Source of the DNA: Diphasiastrum complanatum
Taxonomy: Eukaryota > Streptophyta > Lycopodiopsida > Lycopodiales > Lycopodiaceae
Assembly: GCA_029204225.1 (NCBI GenBank)
Contig: CM055092.1
Location: 40,948,016-41,012,015 of the forward strand
Length of the DNA: 64,000 bases
Reading direction: 5' to 3'
A model generated the notes under the pieces. The model searched no databases and was not told the DNA's origin. It saw only the letters and a list, made by a program, of their open reading frames with translations. The translations under genes were made by a program, and so were the position numbers. Below are positions 1 through 10,938 of this stretch, in pieces; the stretch's first letter is position 1; each line of letters begins with the position of its first letter.

Positions 1-3000
1 CAATCAAGAGGTGGAAACTCATATAATGGATCGTTCCAACAATTTCAAGAACAATCCAATGATGGCCCAAATCGAGGCAATTGGAATCGAGGCCGAGGTC
101 AAGGACGCGGCTATTACAAGCAAAATAAACCTGGAAATTGTAGTTATTGCAACAAACCTGGCCATTGGGATCATGAATGCTTCAAGAAACAGAAGGAGAT
201 AGAACAAAGAAAAGGCAAATGGCAAGCGGGCAATTATGTTGATTAACATCAATTTGATGATGATTATTATGAAAACAATTATATTGATCAACATCAATAC
301 GATGATGATCAATATGAAGATGATACAAGTAAGAGTTCAAACTTGTTCATTACAATATTAATGACAAGTGATGAAGCCAAGGATACCTGGTACATTGATA
401 GTGGTGAATCCAAGCACATGACTTCAAGAAAAGAGTGGTTTTCAGAACTCAAGAAAACTCACAATGGTGATGAAGTTGGACAAGCCGATGGCAAATTTCT
501 ATCTGTTAAAGGAATTGGAGTGGTACCAGTGAAGTTAGCCAGCAGAAAGATAAAGCGGATAAGCAATGTGCACTATGTACTCGGATTAGCTAACAATCTA
601 CTATCTGTTGGGATGATGGCTGACTTTGAAGGAAAAATTTGTGAAGGTTGCATTTTGGAAAAACAACACAGAGAGAGATTTCCCAAAAGTGGAGCAAGGA
701 GATCTAGTGGCATCCTAGATCTTGTCCACAATGATCTATGTGGACCTATGCAAACTAGATCTCTTAGTGGCTACTATTACTTTATCACCTTTATTGATGA
801 TTATAGCAGATGCATTGGGATTTATTTCATAAGCAAGAAATCAGATGCTTTTGCTAAGTTCAGGGAATATTAGTTGAAAAGCAAACATGATGTTGCATCA
901 AAACTTTGAGATCTGAAAGAGGTGGTGAGTATTTTTTGATAGAATTTATTGATTTTTGCAAAGATCAAGGGATCAAGAGGCAGACTACAACACCTTATTC
1001 ACCACAACAAAATGGAGTTGCAGAACAAAAGAACAGATCTATTGTTGAGATGACCAGGGCGATGCCCAAAGGCAAGGGCCTGCCAAACACCTTTTGGGCA
1101 GAAGCTTGTAGCACAGCTACGCACATCTTGAATCAGTGTCTCAAAAAATCCGTGGAAGGCAAGACACCTCATGAACCTGTTACTAGAAAGAAACCTAATA
1201 TTTCTCATTTGAGAGTATTTGGTTGTGATGCTTATGCTCATATTCTTGATGAGAAATGAAGGAAACTAGATGCAAAAGCTATTAAGTGTATTTCCCCTGG
1301 ATATGATGAGAAGGCCAAGGCATACAGGATGTATGACACAAATGCACAGAAGCTTGTAATTTCTAGGGATGCTACATTTGACGAGATGGGCCGAGGTGAA
1401 CAATCTGAAGTAATCACTGAACCTTTTGATGAGGGAGCGAAAGTACAGGTCAAGAAGGAAGTGGATTTTGATATAGAAAATCCATTGGACAAAGGCAAGC
1501 CTGATGCTGAAATTCCCAAGAGAGTACCTAAATGGTACTTATCAGTCACAGATGGTGCAAAGAAGGGAGATACTCCTGAATCTAGTGAGCAGGGAGAGCT
1601 TAGAAGATCAAGTAGAAATCGAAAACCTCCTGCAAGATTAGAAATGAATCTAGCCCTAATGGGTTCTGTGCTCAAGGCTCAAGAACCAAAAACTTTTGAT
1701 AAAGCAAAGGAGCACGAGGAGTGATGTGAAGCTATGGAAACAGAAATGAAAACTATATCAAAAAATAGGACTTGGAACTTGGTTGAGCTACCTGATGGTA
1801 AGATGCCTATCACTTGCAAATAGATATACAAGATCAAATATGGAGCTGATGGGCAACTCAACAAATACAAAGCACGGTTGGTTGCGAGAGGATTTGAGAA
1901 GCAGGAATGTATTGATTTTGAGGAAACCTTCGCACCCGTAGCTAATATGGTAACTATACGTTCTGTCAATTGCTATTTCTGCTTTCTATGGTTGGAAGAT
2001 CTAGCAAATGGATGTTAAATCTGCTTTTCTTAATGGAGTGCTGGATGAAGAGGTGTACTTAGTACAATCTCAAGGATTTATTGAACCAAGGAGAGAGCAC
2101 CTTGTTTGTAAGCTCAACAAAGCTATTTATGGATTGAAGCAAGCACCACGGGCGTGGTACTCTTGCAATGATGAACATTTTAAGCAAAGGGGAATGGTAA
2201 AGAGTGATGCTGATCCTAATCTTTACATTCTAAGACAAGATTCCGATATAGTGTTCATTGTGCTGTACGTGGATGATTTGATTATTACAGGAAGTAATGA
2301 GAGCTTAATTGATGAAATCAGATAAGATCTTTCCAATGCTTTTGACATAAGCGATCTAGGATTGATGCACTATTGTCTTGGCATTGAAGCATGGCAAAAG
2401 GAAAAAGTGGTCTTTCTTATACAAAGCAAATATGCACGAGATTTGCTTTATAAGTTCAATATGCAAGATTGTAAGCCTTTGAGTACACCTATGGATGTCA
2501 ACACAAAGCTTACTGCATATGATGAATCTGAGAAAGTGGATGCTTATTTGTATAGACAGCTGGTGGGTAGTTTGATTTATTTGACACACACACAACCTTA
2601 TATTTCTTATGATGTTGGTGTTGTTAGTCAATTTATGCAAGATCCTAGTCAAACACACGAAGTCTGCTAAACGTATTCTCAGATACATTCGAGGGACATT
2701 GAATTTTGGTTTGAAGTATGATCAGCCTGAAGTGCCAATATTGATAGGATATACAGATGCTGATTGGGCAGGTAATATTGATGACAAAAGGTCTATTAGT
2801 GGTCATACATTCAGTTATGGTACAACTGCAGTTTCATGGAGTAGCAAAAAGCAACCTACAGTAGCCTTATCCTCGATGGAAGCTGAATATCGAGCACTCA
2901 ACAATGCTGCACAAGAAGCGGTATGGTTACAAAGATTGCTTGTGGATTTAGGTCAACCACAGGTGGATGCAACTACTATATCTTGCGACAATCAAAGCTG

Positions 3001-3160
3001 CATTCACCTTGCCAAAAATCCAGTTTTACATGCTCAAACCAAGCACATCGAAATACATTATCATTTTGTTCAAGAGAAAATTCTTGATGGATTGATCTTG
3101 TTTTCTGTAAATCTGAACATCAAGTGGCAGATATTTTTACTAAGTCATTAGGTAGATGTA
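1..3160 (+). pseudogene. Copia gag-pol polyprotein, broken
   Basis: This polyprotein would direct reverse transcription and integration of the element. A CX2CX4HX4C knuckle is encoded near 135-180, the protease active site DSG near 397, integrase from about 640 to 1250 (HNDLCGPM, FIDDYSR, YSPQQNGVAEQKNR), and RT from about 1730 to 2450 with the YVDD catalytic box near 2265. RNase H spans about 2745-3090 (TDADWAG, SSMEAEYRAL, KHIEIHYHF). The copy is dead: stops or frame changes occur near 871, 1257, 1722, 1821 and 2323, and again between RT and RNase H near 2640-2670. Its domain order (integrase before RT) is the standard copia diagnostic. Confidence 0.85.
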
Positions 3161-3222
3161 AATTTGAAAAGTTTCGTACTCTACTAGGAATAGAAGAATG
3201 TAATTTTATCATTGAGAGAGAG

Positions 3223-3483
3223 TGTTAGAAATCAATGATAAACTTCATTGTTACACTTCTTAGTTACTTTTTACGATGTACTTTATTACTAGCTGTAACT
3301 AGCCGTTGGCTAGTCTAGTAGTCTACTCCTAGGTTCTCCCTCTCTATCAGGGTTCCGGGTTTATATGTACATTTTACATTCAGTATGTGGCAGTGTGATA
3401 GATTGATAGTGCGTGTTCTTCTTTCGGCTTCTTTGGTGACTGCTTATGGTGAATTCTTGATGTTGCATATTTGATTATTGACA
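3223..3483 (+). repeat. Putative copia 3' LTR
   Basis: It starts TGTTAGAAAT directly after a purine-rich tract downstream of RNase H, and ends TTATTGACA where a gag reading frame on the minus strand begins. Its length would be 261 bp, short but normal for copia. The left LTR is outside the window, so the end is inferred from the TG...CA rule and the break in the neighbouring gag. Confidence 0.55.
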
Positions 3484-3682
3484 GTGCACCCGTTAAGGCC
3501 ATTGGAAATAGCTTAAGTTTATCTTGAGGAAAAACTTCGCCATAAACTTTACAAGATTCTGCATAGATTTGGAAAAATCTGACTAAATCAGATAATCCAT
3601 TGTACTTTGGTAGATCCAAGCGGAATGATTTTCTAACAATGATTGGATTGACTTCTTGGAGAGCAGCTCCAGGAGCAGCCAT
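3484..3682 (-). pseudogene. Truncated retrotransposon gag N-terminus
   Basis: From an ATG at 3682 the frame reads into a gag-like stretch: KSFRLDLPKYNG, then FFQIYAESCKVYGE, then FPMALTGAL. Hydrophobic-aromatic spacing of this kind is usual at the start of plant gypsy gag domains (retrotrans_gag family), which package element RNA. The similarity ends abruptly near 3484, where the copia LTR begins, so only about 66 residues remain. It is called from motif shape only; a search with this peptide would confirm or reject it. Confidence 0.45.
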
Positions 3683-3929
3683 TTTTGCAAATTAAGTCAA
3701 TCAGACAATGAGATTAGATCTAGATTTTCAATTAGAATCTATCTCAGTTCAAATCTGAAAATTTTCTTTCACTTGACAATAATCAGATTTTTGATTTTTG
3801 GAAAAAGATCTATGATCAAGCAATCGACACTTCTAAGAATAATAAATTCTCAAAATCATAATCAAATTGTAACAGAATTGTTCAAAAATTTGACAGAAGC
3901 TTGATCTAGAAAATCAGAACCTGAAAATA

Positions 3930-4445
3930 GTACTCGCAAATGTTTCTTGGGCAAAGGTTGATTCGGCGAAGGTTTTTCAGTGCTATTTTGGATAAAAATT
4001 CTCTGATCAGGCTATTTTTTGACAAATTTGATAAAACTAACCTTCGCTGGACTCTCAGATAGTGAATCTGACTCAGATAAGACTAAGATAGACTTGGCGA
4101 AGGTTATTTATGCACAAAAATATGGTTTTTGTAGTTTGGCGAGGGTAAGAGTAGAGATTTTTCTAGATTCTGACAAAATTAACGTTCGCCGAACTCAAAA
4201 ATGGTAACTTACTATAAATCAAATCCGCAAAAGTTTCAACAAAGGTTTCGGTGAAGGTTACAAATGTAATATTGTTATTTTTGCAAAAAAGAAATTTTTC
4301 TGACAAAAATTGGACAATTGACATGTGGCCTCTACTTGTTGTTTGTCGAACTCACTGATGAGCCAAAATAGTAAGTCAAACTAACACAAACTTTGGCAAA
4401 GGTTTTTGGCGAAAGTTCTTTCTGGATTCTAAAAATTTTGTAAAT
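3930..4445. repeat. Dispersed GGCGAAGGTT-like motif in the leader
   Basis: About eight variants of the decamer GGCGAAGGTT, in both orientations, lie at irregular spacing. Examples are TCGGCGAAGG near 3963, AACCTTCGC near 4040, TTGGCGAAGG near 4095 and TTGGCGAGGG near 4136. They sit in the presumed untranslated leader of the gypsy element. No function is known to me. Confidence 0.4.
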
Positions 4446-5035
4446 AGATGTTAAACTCTTCACAAAAACTTACCCATTTCTAGATGAACAGTCACTTTGG
4501 CCTTCTATTTTTAGAATTAACATTTGTTGGCCTGGCATTTCTGAATCACACCTATGCACAATGAATCGAACGGACGTTCTTTTTTGGTATTTGTTTAGGG
4601 TTTTGGATGTTTTTTGATATTTTTTGATGGCTTTTCTAATATTTTTGAAGATCTGTGGGGAAGGAATGTTTGCCCTTCAATTTGAACGTTGTTCAGTGAC
4701 CAAAACCGACAGTGCCTGCAACTTGGTGAATGTTTCTTGAAAGAGGATAAAAAGGTATTAGCTTTGATGCCAATTTTGTCTCCTTTTGACCAAAATCTGG
4801 CAGATTTGACCGATTTTTGTTGTTTTTTCTGATTTTTTAGTTTCAGATGGATTTTAAGAATGGTGATCTGAATAGCATCCCCTATTCAATAATCGAATTA
4901 GATTTCAAACATTCAAATTCATTCACAAAATCACTTCCAAACTAACCATAAAATGTAATTTTAACACTATTCATGCCAAGACAAGATGACTAAATGCTAA
5001 CAACAAACATGCTGTAAACTGAAAAATTGGCATAG

Positions 5036-5057
5036 CTCCTTGGCAACGGCACCGAAA
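5036..5057 (-). other. Primer-binding-site-like sequence
   Basis: The minus strand reads TCGGTGCCGTTGCC directly after the putative LTR end. It resembles, with a few mismatches, the GGCGCCGTTGCC-type site seen in plant Tat/Athila elements. It would prime minus-strand DNA synthesis. Confidence 0.4.
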
Positions 5058-5058
5058 T

Positions 5059-5821
5059 TGTAGTGGAGCTATTTCCTTTCTAGCCTCAACCCAAGATCCA
5101 AGCTTCAAGGAGATGAAGTTAGTTGTCACGCAGAGGTCCGATCCCGTGAGAGCGACAACATATCTCATATTAAAGCATGTATGGAAGTTTCACATCTAAC
5201 TCTAACATCTATTAACCCTCAGCATTAACACTACGTCTTAATGCTACATCCATTAACACTAAGATCCACAATAATAAAAGCTTACTCTTTCTCTCTCATA
5301 AAAAGCATAAGAATTGACAATCTCAATAACATTTAAATCCCGCATTAGCAAATACAACAAAACCATGAGAGATGGAGGAAAAGAGATAGAGAGCAAGGAC
5401 ATTCACAAGTCCATTCCATAAGAGAACCAATCTGCTTGTATCAAAATGAAGATTTGAACATGAGGAGCAACTCGAGTTTGTCCCTATTTATAGTGGAGAG
5501 GAGGACCTTGGCCTTAAAATCCTATTGGCCCATTTCTAACTCCCTAACTATTCATATTTAAAAAAGAATGGGAACCCATTCAAAATTGGAGGGAACCAAT
5601 TTGAAATTGAAATTGGTGAAAACCCCTATTTTATTCACTAACTTGACATTTGGGCCTGCGACATTAAAAGTCCCGCAAAAAGGGCCTAAAGTCCTTATAT
5701 TGACTATCTAATCAAATAACTATGTAATCATCGGGTTGGACTTACACACGCAAAGGGTGCCAAATCCTCTCACTTATTAACATGGGTTAGGGTTGCCTCA
5801 ATATTCACAAACCCTCCAACA
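5059..5821 (-). repeat. Putative gypsy 5' LTR
   Basis: On the minus strand it starts TGTTGGAGGGT and ends CTCCACTACA just before the primer-binding-like sequence. Length is 763 bp with TG...CA ends. The partner LTR is not in the window. Confidence 0.5.
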
Positions 5822-5824
5822 CAT

Positions 5825-6310
5825 TCACCCTCATGGATTTAGCTCTTTCAAAAAGAATTCTCTTCTTTTTCTCCACACCATGTAGAACCTTTGAGTTTGA
5901 AAGCTCTCTCTTGATCCCATGTGCCACACAAGCCTCTTTGAACTTTGTTGATAGGTCTTCATTTGCCAACTTTAAGCACTTGATGTTCATTTTAATTGAC
6001 TCTCCTGTTGTGCCCGGTCTTGCTGCTGCTCTTGCTGGTCTTGTTGTGCCTGGTCTTGCTGCTCTTGGTCTTGTTGCTGGTTTTGCTCATCTTGCTATGC
6101 ATGGTCTTGTTGTTGGTCCTACTCTTGATGCTCCTGCTGGTCCCACTCTTCCTCCATATCTTCCTCCGACTCGTCTATGTCAATAGTAATTTTTGCCTTG
6201 CCTGTTTTGCCCTCTTCTGTCCGATGGTGGAGTTGCTCTGCTGCGGAGTAGTCTATATCATCCTTGAGCTTTGAAAGTTCTTCCAGCACTTCTTTTATCA
6301 TTGAATCCAC
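5825..6310 (-). pseudogene. Copia-like integrase remnant next to a Gln/Asp-rich repeat
   Basis: Minus-strand 5990-5825 encodes ACVAHGIKREL, then HGVEKKKRILFERAKSM. This resembles the copia integrase stretch HGI-x-RE...NGVAERKNRTI-x-E-x-AR with decay. Immediately upstream (6274-6000) the same strand encodes a Gln/Asp-rich low-complexity run with stops, preceded by an acidic peptide starting at 6310. The gypsy LTR starts at 5821, so this debris may be the gypsy insertion target. Only the integrase match carries weight; the acidic/Q-rich part may be unrelated. Confidence 0.35.
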
Positions 6311-6666
6311 GTCTGGGTCCTTGTTCAGTTGTTAGCCTTCATGCAAGTTCCCCAAGGGGGGACTCTTAGTCGGCATAGGGCTATCTGTACCTAATTATGT
6401 GAGGTTAGAGAAGGAAAATGACAGATTTCAGATTTTAGCTCAGTAGTGTCAGATTTCAGATTTCAGCTCAATTTTGGTAAGTCTTCTTTATCGAGATTTA
6501 GACTAAGACAACAACCAATAGTACCAATTTCGATGCTTCAGTAGAACAAATAAGTACCTCGAACACAAAAACTCTAGAACTCATATATGCAGTTTCTATA
6601 TGTAGTTCTCACAAGTTTTGCAAAGAATAAATAGAGGTCGAAACCTTTCACCCATACAATCGTGGC

Positions 6667-6732
<66 letters not shown>

Positions 6733-6742
6733 GGAGAGAGAG
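6667..6742. repeat. (TG)n(GA)n microsatellite
   Basis: About 25 TG units are followed by about 12 GA units with one interruption. Reading frames through it (VCVCVC, REREREV, HTHTHT) are artefacts. Confidence 0.95.
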
Positions 6743-7341
6743 GTACTACTCAAATGCCTTGCCACATATGATGGATACCATATAGGTGAGTATGCTTATC
6801 ATCTTGAAGTTGCTTCGTTGCTCCCAATTATAGCTTGGGCTGCAAAACATGGAATTCTGCTTTTTTGATAGTGAGTGTCTATTGACATATAATTTGAATC
6901 ACTCAAATTTTTGCTTTGTATCCAATACCAATTTGTTTTTCCCATATTTACAAATCATGGATACACCTAAGCACCCGAAAGCCTTCAAAACTCTCTCCAA
7001 GAATACCATTTCATTGGAATTGATTTCAAATTAACCTACATGTGAATTCTCAACAAAAACAAGATGTTATTATAAAAAATCCTTTCGTTGGAGTACTTCT
7101 AGACAATGTTTGGTCCAAATCTCTAGCCAACTTTTGTTGTTACAATCCCCTTTTTGACATAACATCTCCCTTATCATTAAACCCATTTTAGATTAGCTCA
7201 CCACAACCAACAATTTCCTAAAACCTAATTTCGTTGATCAAGGAATTGTTAAAGAAACTCAATTACTGGAAACTGGTCACGAGGCCCAACACCATTTTCT
7301 TTTTTTGCATGCATCCATCGTTGCCCACAATTAAACGTATT

Positions 7342-7460
7342 ATGGAAGGAGCCGGGCAGAAGCCATTCTGCCGGTAAGGATTTCCAAAAAAATTTGGGCG
7401 GAGCCCAAATTTTTTTGGAAATCCTTACCGGCAGAATGGCTTCTGCCCGGCTCCTTCCAT
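7342..7460. repeat. Perfect inverted repeat, 58-bp arms with 3-bp loop
   Basis: Bases 7342-7399 and 7403-7460 are exact reverse complements around the loop GGA. The arms begin ATGGAAGGAGCC and meet at TTTGGGC. No target duplication is obvious. It could be a foldback/MITE-type insertion or a source of hairpin small RNA; the lack of any arm divergence implies recent origin. It lies about 1.4 kb downstream of the MYB stop codon. Confidence 0.9.
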
Positions 7461-7880
7461 TGCGTAATGAATACCTGAAATTTTTTCAGAAGCACATTAC
7501 GAAGCATAATAGGTAGGTTTGACTTTGACTGACCAACACAAATTTGCCATGTGGCAGTTGTACGGAATCCGTACGGACGGGCACAAACAGGCAGAAAAAA
7601 AAAAAAGCAGAATCTGCCTTTGAAAAAAATGCATGCATTTTCTACTTTTTTATTTATTTGAAAATGGGCATAATATGCCACAGGTATCCATTACGTCTAT
7701 GTAACTACTTGCATAGTCTTTTTCAACCCTGGTTCCCACAGCTCAGGGCATCTTGGCTCCAACTCAGACCAAGAAGGAGTATAATGCTCAGCAAAATCAC
7801 TCTCAGTGAAAAAAGAAGCGATCAGCTCCAATTAGCATGCCTATTCTCAAATCTAACTACACCCAATAGCAACCTACTAC

Positions 7881-8481
7881 GAACAACCACGAATGCTATA
7901 TTTCAAAAGTGCAACCCAGAAAGCAAAGTGTGTGTGGATAGATCTGTTATTTTTAGCTCCTATGTTCAGTTTTGCAAAGTAGACACTGTTGATCCAGAAG
8001 TCTTATCGATTCCATTGAAGAGGGATTTTCAGGCTTCCCCTTATGCAAGTGCATGAATCTTGTCAAATTTTCACGATGTTGTACTTCAATGCATTGAATT
8101 GTGTCTTAATGGCAAGGTTCCTAAGCTTAAAGTAGAAACCCAATCTTGATACATGTGGCATATACAAAATTTTCACTATAATTAAATTCTGCAACTTAGT
8201 GTGAACAACCATGAATGCTATATCGCATAAGTGCAACCCAGAAAGCAAAGCGTGTGTGGATATATCTGCTATTTTTAGCTCCTAAGTTCAGGTTTGCAAA
8301 GTAGGCACTGTTGGTTCGGAAGTCTTACTGATTTTATTGAAGAGGGACTCCTTGTGCAAGTGCATGAATCTTGTCAAATTCTAACAAATGTGGCACTTGA
8401 ATGCATTGAAGTGTGTCTTAATGGTGAGGTTCATAAACATAAAGTAGAACCCGAATCTTGATACATGTGGCATATACAAGA
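7881..8481. repeat. Imperfect tandem duplication (about 290-bp units)
   Basis: Units 7881-8169 and 8203-8481 share long matching blocks in the same order, including AGTGCAACCCAGAAAGCAAA, GCAAGTGCATGAATCTTGTC and TGATACATGTGGCATATACA. They differ by scattered substitutions and a roughly 20-bp deletion. They lie downstream of the MYB gene. No coding signal is convincing in either unit. Confidence 0.8.
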
Positions 8482-8868
8482 TCAATGATGGTTTATATGC
8501 CACTCCTTCCATTGCTCCACTACAAAGATAACGCTGCAGAAGGACTATATGGACCTAGAATGAAATAAACAAACAGTTGCAACTTGAAATTATTGTTCAC
8601 AAATGATTATGTAATTTACAGAAGCTAGAACATGCATAGGACCATGTTAACAAAGATGAAGTCTCAGTGAAACTTAATAAGCAGATAATCAGCCACACAT
8701 TTGGTGATTTTTCCTTTCAATAAATTCGAATATATGCCACCTGGTGTTGACAGATCGTACCAGGGTAATATGATACAGACAGACAGAAATTATTCCACAT
8801 CGGCAAATACAATAGCCTATGAAACTTCTAAGGTTGTAAAGTTCAAGTTAAATGAATATAATGTGGCT
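8482..8868 (-). other. Likely MYB 3' untranslated / downstream region
   Basis: No gene is visible. It directly follows the MYB stop on the minus strand. An AATAAA-type signal on the minus strand occurs near 8331-8337 (CAATAAAATC), about 535 bases past the stop. The transcript end is not known. Confidence 0.3.
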
Positions 8869-9959
8869 TCAGCTTTGACTCATGTTGTGCAATTCATGAG
8901 CTTGCACATGCTGTGATGTGTATTTAGCGATCTCATTTTGCACTATTCCTCGCATTGAACTAACTAAGTTATCACTCTTTCTTTGAAGAGCTTGTTCTAA
9001 AACTCGTTCTACATCATCTGGTTGCTCAAGGAGCAATGGTACAAGCATCTCAGATACTTCAGCCTCAATGGCCGCAGAAAGCTTCTTTGATTCAGGTCGA
9101 ACGTGATTTGGTGGTCTTGAATACGGGCCAATGCTTCTTGCAAAAACACTTTTGAATGGAAGTGATTCTTCATCATGTTCCACGTAGTCCCGGCCAATTA
9201 GAGGACCACTTGGAGTAGTAGAAAAGTCCATAAGGAACACAGGCGGCGAACAGCAACCTCGCCCGCAGTGACTTGGTGCTAGCTGCAAGCCATGGTGCAA
9301 AAAACTGACAGTGGCCGGGCCCCCTACAGAGCTAAAATTTGCACCATGACAAAAAAGTGGCGATGCTTGAGTACCTTTACGCAAACATGCTGCCTCTGAG
9401 TAAGCACAATTTGAATCTGTGATTCTGGTAGCTGTGGTAACTGCTGCTGCTAACCTACTTGCAATGGTTGTTTGATAATTACAAAAAGCACTAGGTCGAG
9501 GGGTAGGTCTTACAAGAGTATCTGAGGCTTGAGATACACTGATGGACTCACCCGCAACTTCTGACTGCTGCCCTGTAATTAACATATCTTTACTTACACA
9601 TAATCTGTCTTCAAACTCGCCGCCTGCTACTCTTGTTGAGGTAGTATGCTCAGGACCACCACTTTCTATCTTCAACCCAATTGGTTCACCTTCACCAATT
9701 TGCATTCCTTCAAAGTTATTGTCATCCTGACCATTCTTGCTTTTGTCAGTGTCACTTTGTTCTCCCTTAGCTTTGTCTTCAGATCCATCAGACGAACTTT
9801 CCTTGACACCTCTTCCATCCCCAGCATACTTTCGACGAAGAGTGGAATTCCAGTGGTTCTTTATTGCATTGTCAGTACGACCAGGAAGCATCCTAGCAAT
9901 AGAAGCCCATTTGTTTCCATGGATGGCATGTGCAGCAACAATTGCTCGATCCTCTTCCT
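8869..9959 (-). CDS. R2R3-MYB transcription factor, exon 2 (R3 repeat and C-terminal region)
   Basis: This exon supplies residues 71-433 of a predicted 433-aa nuclear DNA-binding protein. The acceptor TCAACAG ends at 9960, and the first two bases complete the GAG codon begun in exon 1, giving KPFT-EEED across the join. The R3 repeat has the expected W88 and W107, with F69 in the first position, and the recognition-helix stretch [15 protein letters not shown]. Downstream is an acidic/serine-rich region. A conserved-looking block follows (RPTPRPSAF, a Cys cluster HCGRGCC, then [11 protein letters not shown]), then a C-terminal segment predicted helical ([20 protein letters not shown]). From memory, RPxxRxxAF, GHGCC and LLGPEFVDY motifs occur in the AtMYB1/MYB25/MYB109 group, so I place it there. 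Stop TGA is at 8869-8871. Upstream in-frame residues 9960-10020 are intron, not coding. Confidence 0.9.
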
Positions 9960-10176
9960 CTGTTGACATCCAGGATATATGTATAAGATCTATGGTACTC
10001 AAACCTTCCATCATTTTCAAAAATTTGCAAAGATCTACCAGCCTCAGAGTTCAATAATGACTGTCAGTATGCATCGAGACATGCAGGATATGATAGGTCA
10101 GCAACCTGCCTCCTTCATAAGACCAAGTTGAGAAATTCTCAAGCATTTTATGCATCTGTCATTATTGTGTGCATGG

Positions 10177-10182
<6 letters not shown>

Positions 10183-10213
<31 letters not shown>
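10183..10213. repeat. (GA)n microsatellite
   Basis: About 15 uninterrupted GA units sit immediately left of the MITE candidate. Confidence 0.95.
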
Positions 10214-10214
<1 letters not shown>

Positions 10215-10462
10215 CCACATGCATCATTTTTTGTCTCAAATTTCCGGGATGTCATGCAGATCCGGATGTGCACATCCAGGAACTCAGCCTACGTCCCAGA
10301 TGTGGAAGAAAGTGGTTCTGGGATGTGCACAACATCCAAGAACTGACTTAACTAGAACATCCGGGATGTGCAGCCTTTCAAAAATGCATGTGTTTGCTAA
10401 GCTTGTAATTCCCAAACTGGAGGCCCCATCCGGGGCGGTGCATCCCGAATGCATGTGGCCTC
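10211..10462. mobile_element. MITE candidate, 252 bp with 14-bp terminal inverted repeats
   Basis: The ends are GAGGCCACATGCAT (10211-10224) and its exact reverse complement (10449-10462). Inside are several copies of CATCC/GGATG motifs in both orientations (for example CCGGGATGT, GATGTGCACATCC, CATCCGGG), as expected of subterminal transposase-binding repeats. There is no coding capacity. No clear target duplication is seen, partly because the left flank is a GA microsatellite. Confidence 0.55.
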
Positions 10463-10865
10463 CTACTGACTTTGTAATCAGTGACCAGTGTTACATTCAA
10501 ACCCATTTGTTTTTTTTTTCACTCATTTAAAATCCTCAAAACTTTTAACTTTCTTTTGGGGCCGAAGGCCGCAAGATAGGCCCAAGTGTCCCGGTGTGAA
10601 TATTAGGCCCCGGTCAAGCCCTGACAAGGAAAAAACTGCTGCCTGAGCACCTTCCACCTCTCAAGCACTTCTAATCCTAAACAGACAATCAAAATGCTTT
10701 TTGCACAAAAAATAATGACCTTTGTTAATCACAGTAAATTGACTGCTTTTGTTCAGTTTACATACTCGTTCAATCACTTTCATGATATATTTGTCCCTCC
10801 AACCCTTAAATTAGCACTTGGACTGGTCAAAATCCCAAAAAAAAAAACACTTAAGGTCAACAACA

Positions 10866-10938
10866 TTTCAAACATTTGAAACTTTGTTTTGAAACGTTTC
10901 AAACATTTGAGTTTAGTTTCATATGTTTCAAACATTTG
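10866..10938. repeat. Three copies of TTTCAAACATTTG
   Basis: Exact 13-mers occur at 10866-10878, 10897-10909 and 10926-10938, spaced 31 and 29 bases. Reverse-complement-like pieces (TTGAAAC) lie between them. Role unknown. Confidence 0.75.

Larger units (their letters stand above)
1..3483 (+). mobile_element. Decayed Ty1/copia retrotransposon (3' part with 3' LTR)
   Basis: The left part lies outside the window. In copia order the plus strand shows a CCHC zinc knuckle, protease, integrase, reverse transcriptase and RNase H, then a purine tract (about 3211-3222) and a putative 3' LTR starting TGTTAGAAAT. Its inner edge abuts a gag fragment of another element on the opposite strand, so this copia appears to be inserted into that element. 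The gene order and LTR position are seen directly; the exact outer end of the LTR is inferred. Confidence 0.85.
3484..5821 (-). mobile_element. 5' part of a decayed Ty3/gypsy element (Tat/Athila-like)
   Basis: Read on the minus strand the order is LTR (5821-5059), a primer-binding-like site, about 1.35 kb of untranslated leader, and the start of a gag frame cut off by the copia insertion at about 3484. The primer-site-like sequence TCGGTGCCGTTGCCAAGGA resembles the tRNA-complementary site of plant Tat/Athila elements. The remainder of the element would lie left of the window. The lineage call rests on that site and the long leader, so it is tentative. Confidence 0.5.

Noticed and set aside
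5996-6274. Leu/Val-rich plus-strand frame resembling a membrane protein
   Set aside because: Antisense translation of a Gln/Asp codon repeat; no start context or homologue shape.
6574-6868. Reading frames with HTHTHT, VCVCVC or RERERE
   Set aside because: Translation of the TG/GA microsatellite, no real protein.
7544-8056. 170-aa plus-strand frame
   Set aside because: Runs from the region near the hairpin into a tandem duplication; the second repeat unit does not keep the frame, so no coding constraint.
9960-10020. N-terminal extension of MYB exon 2 (start at 10020)
   Set aside because: Lies upstream of a good splice acceptor and lacks R3 sequence; it is intron read-through.
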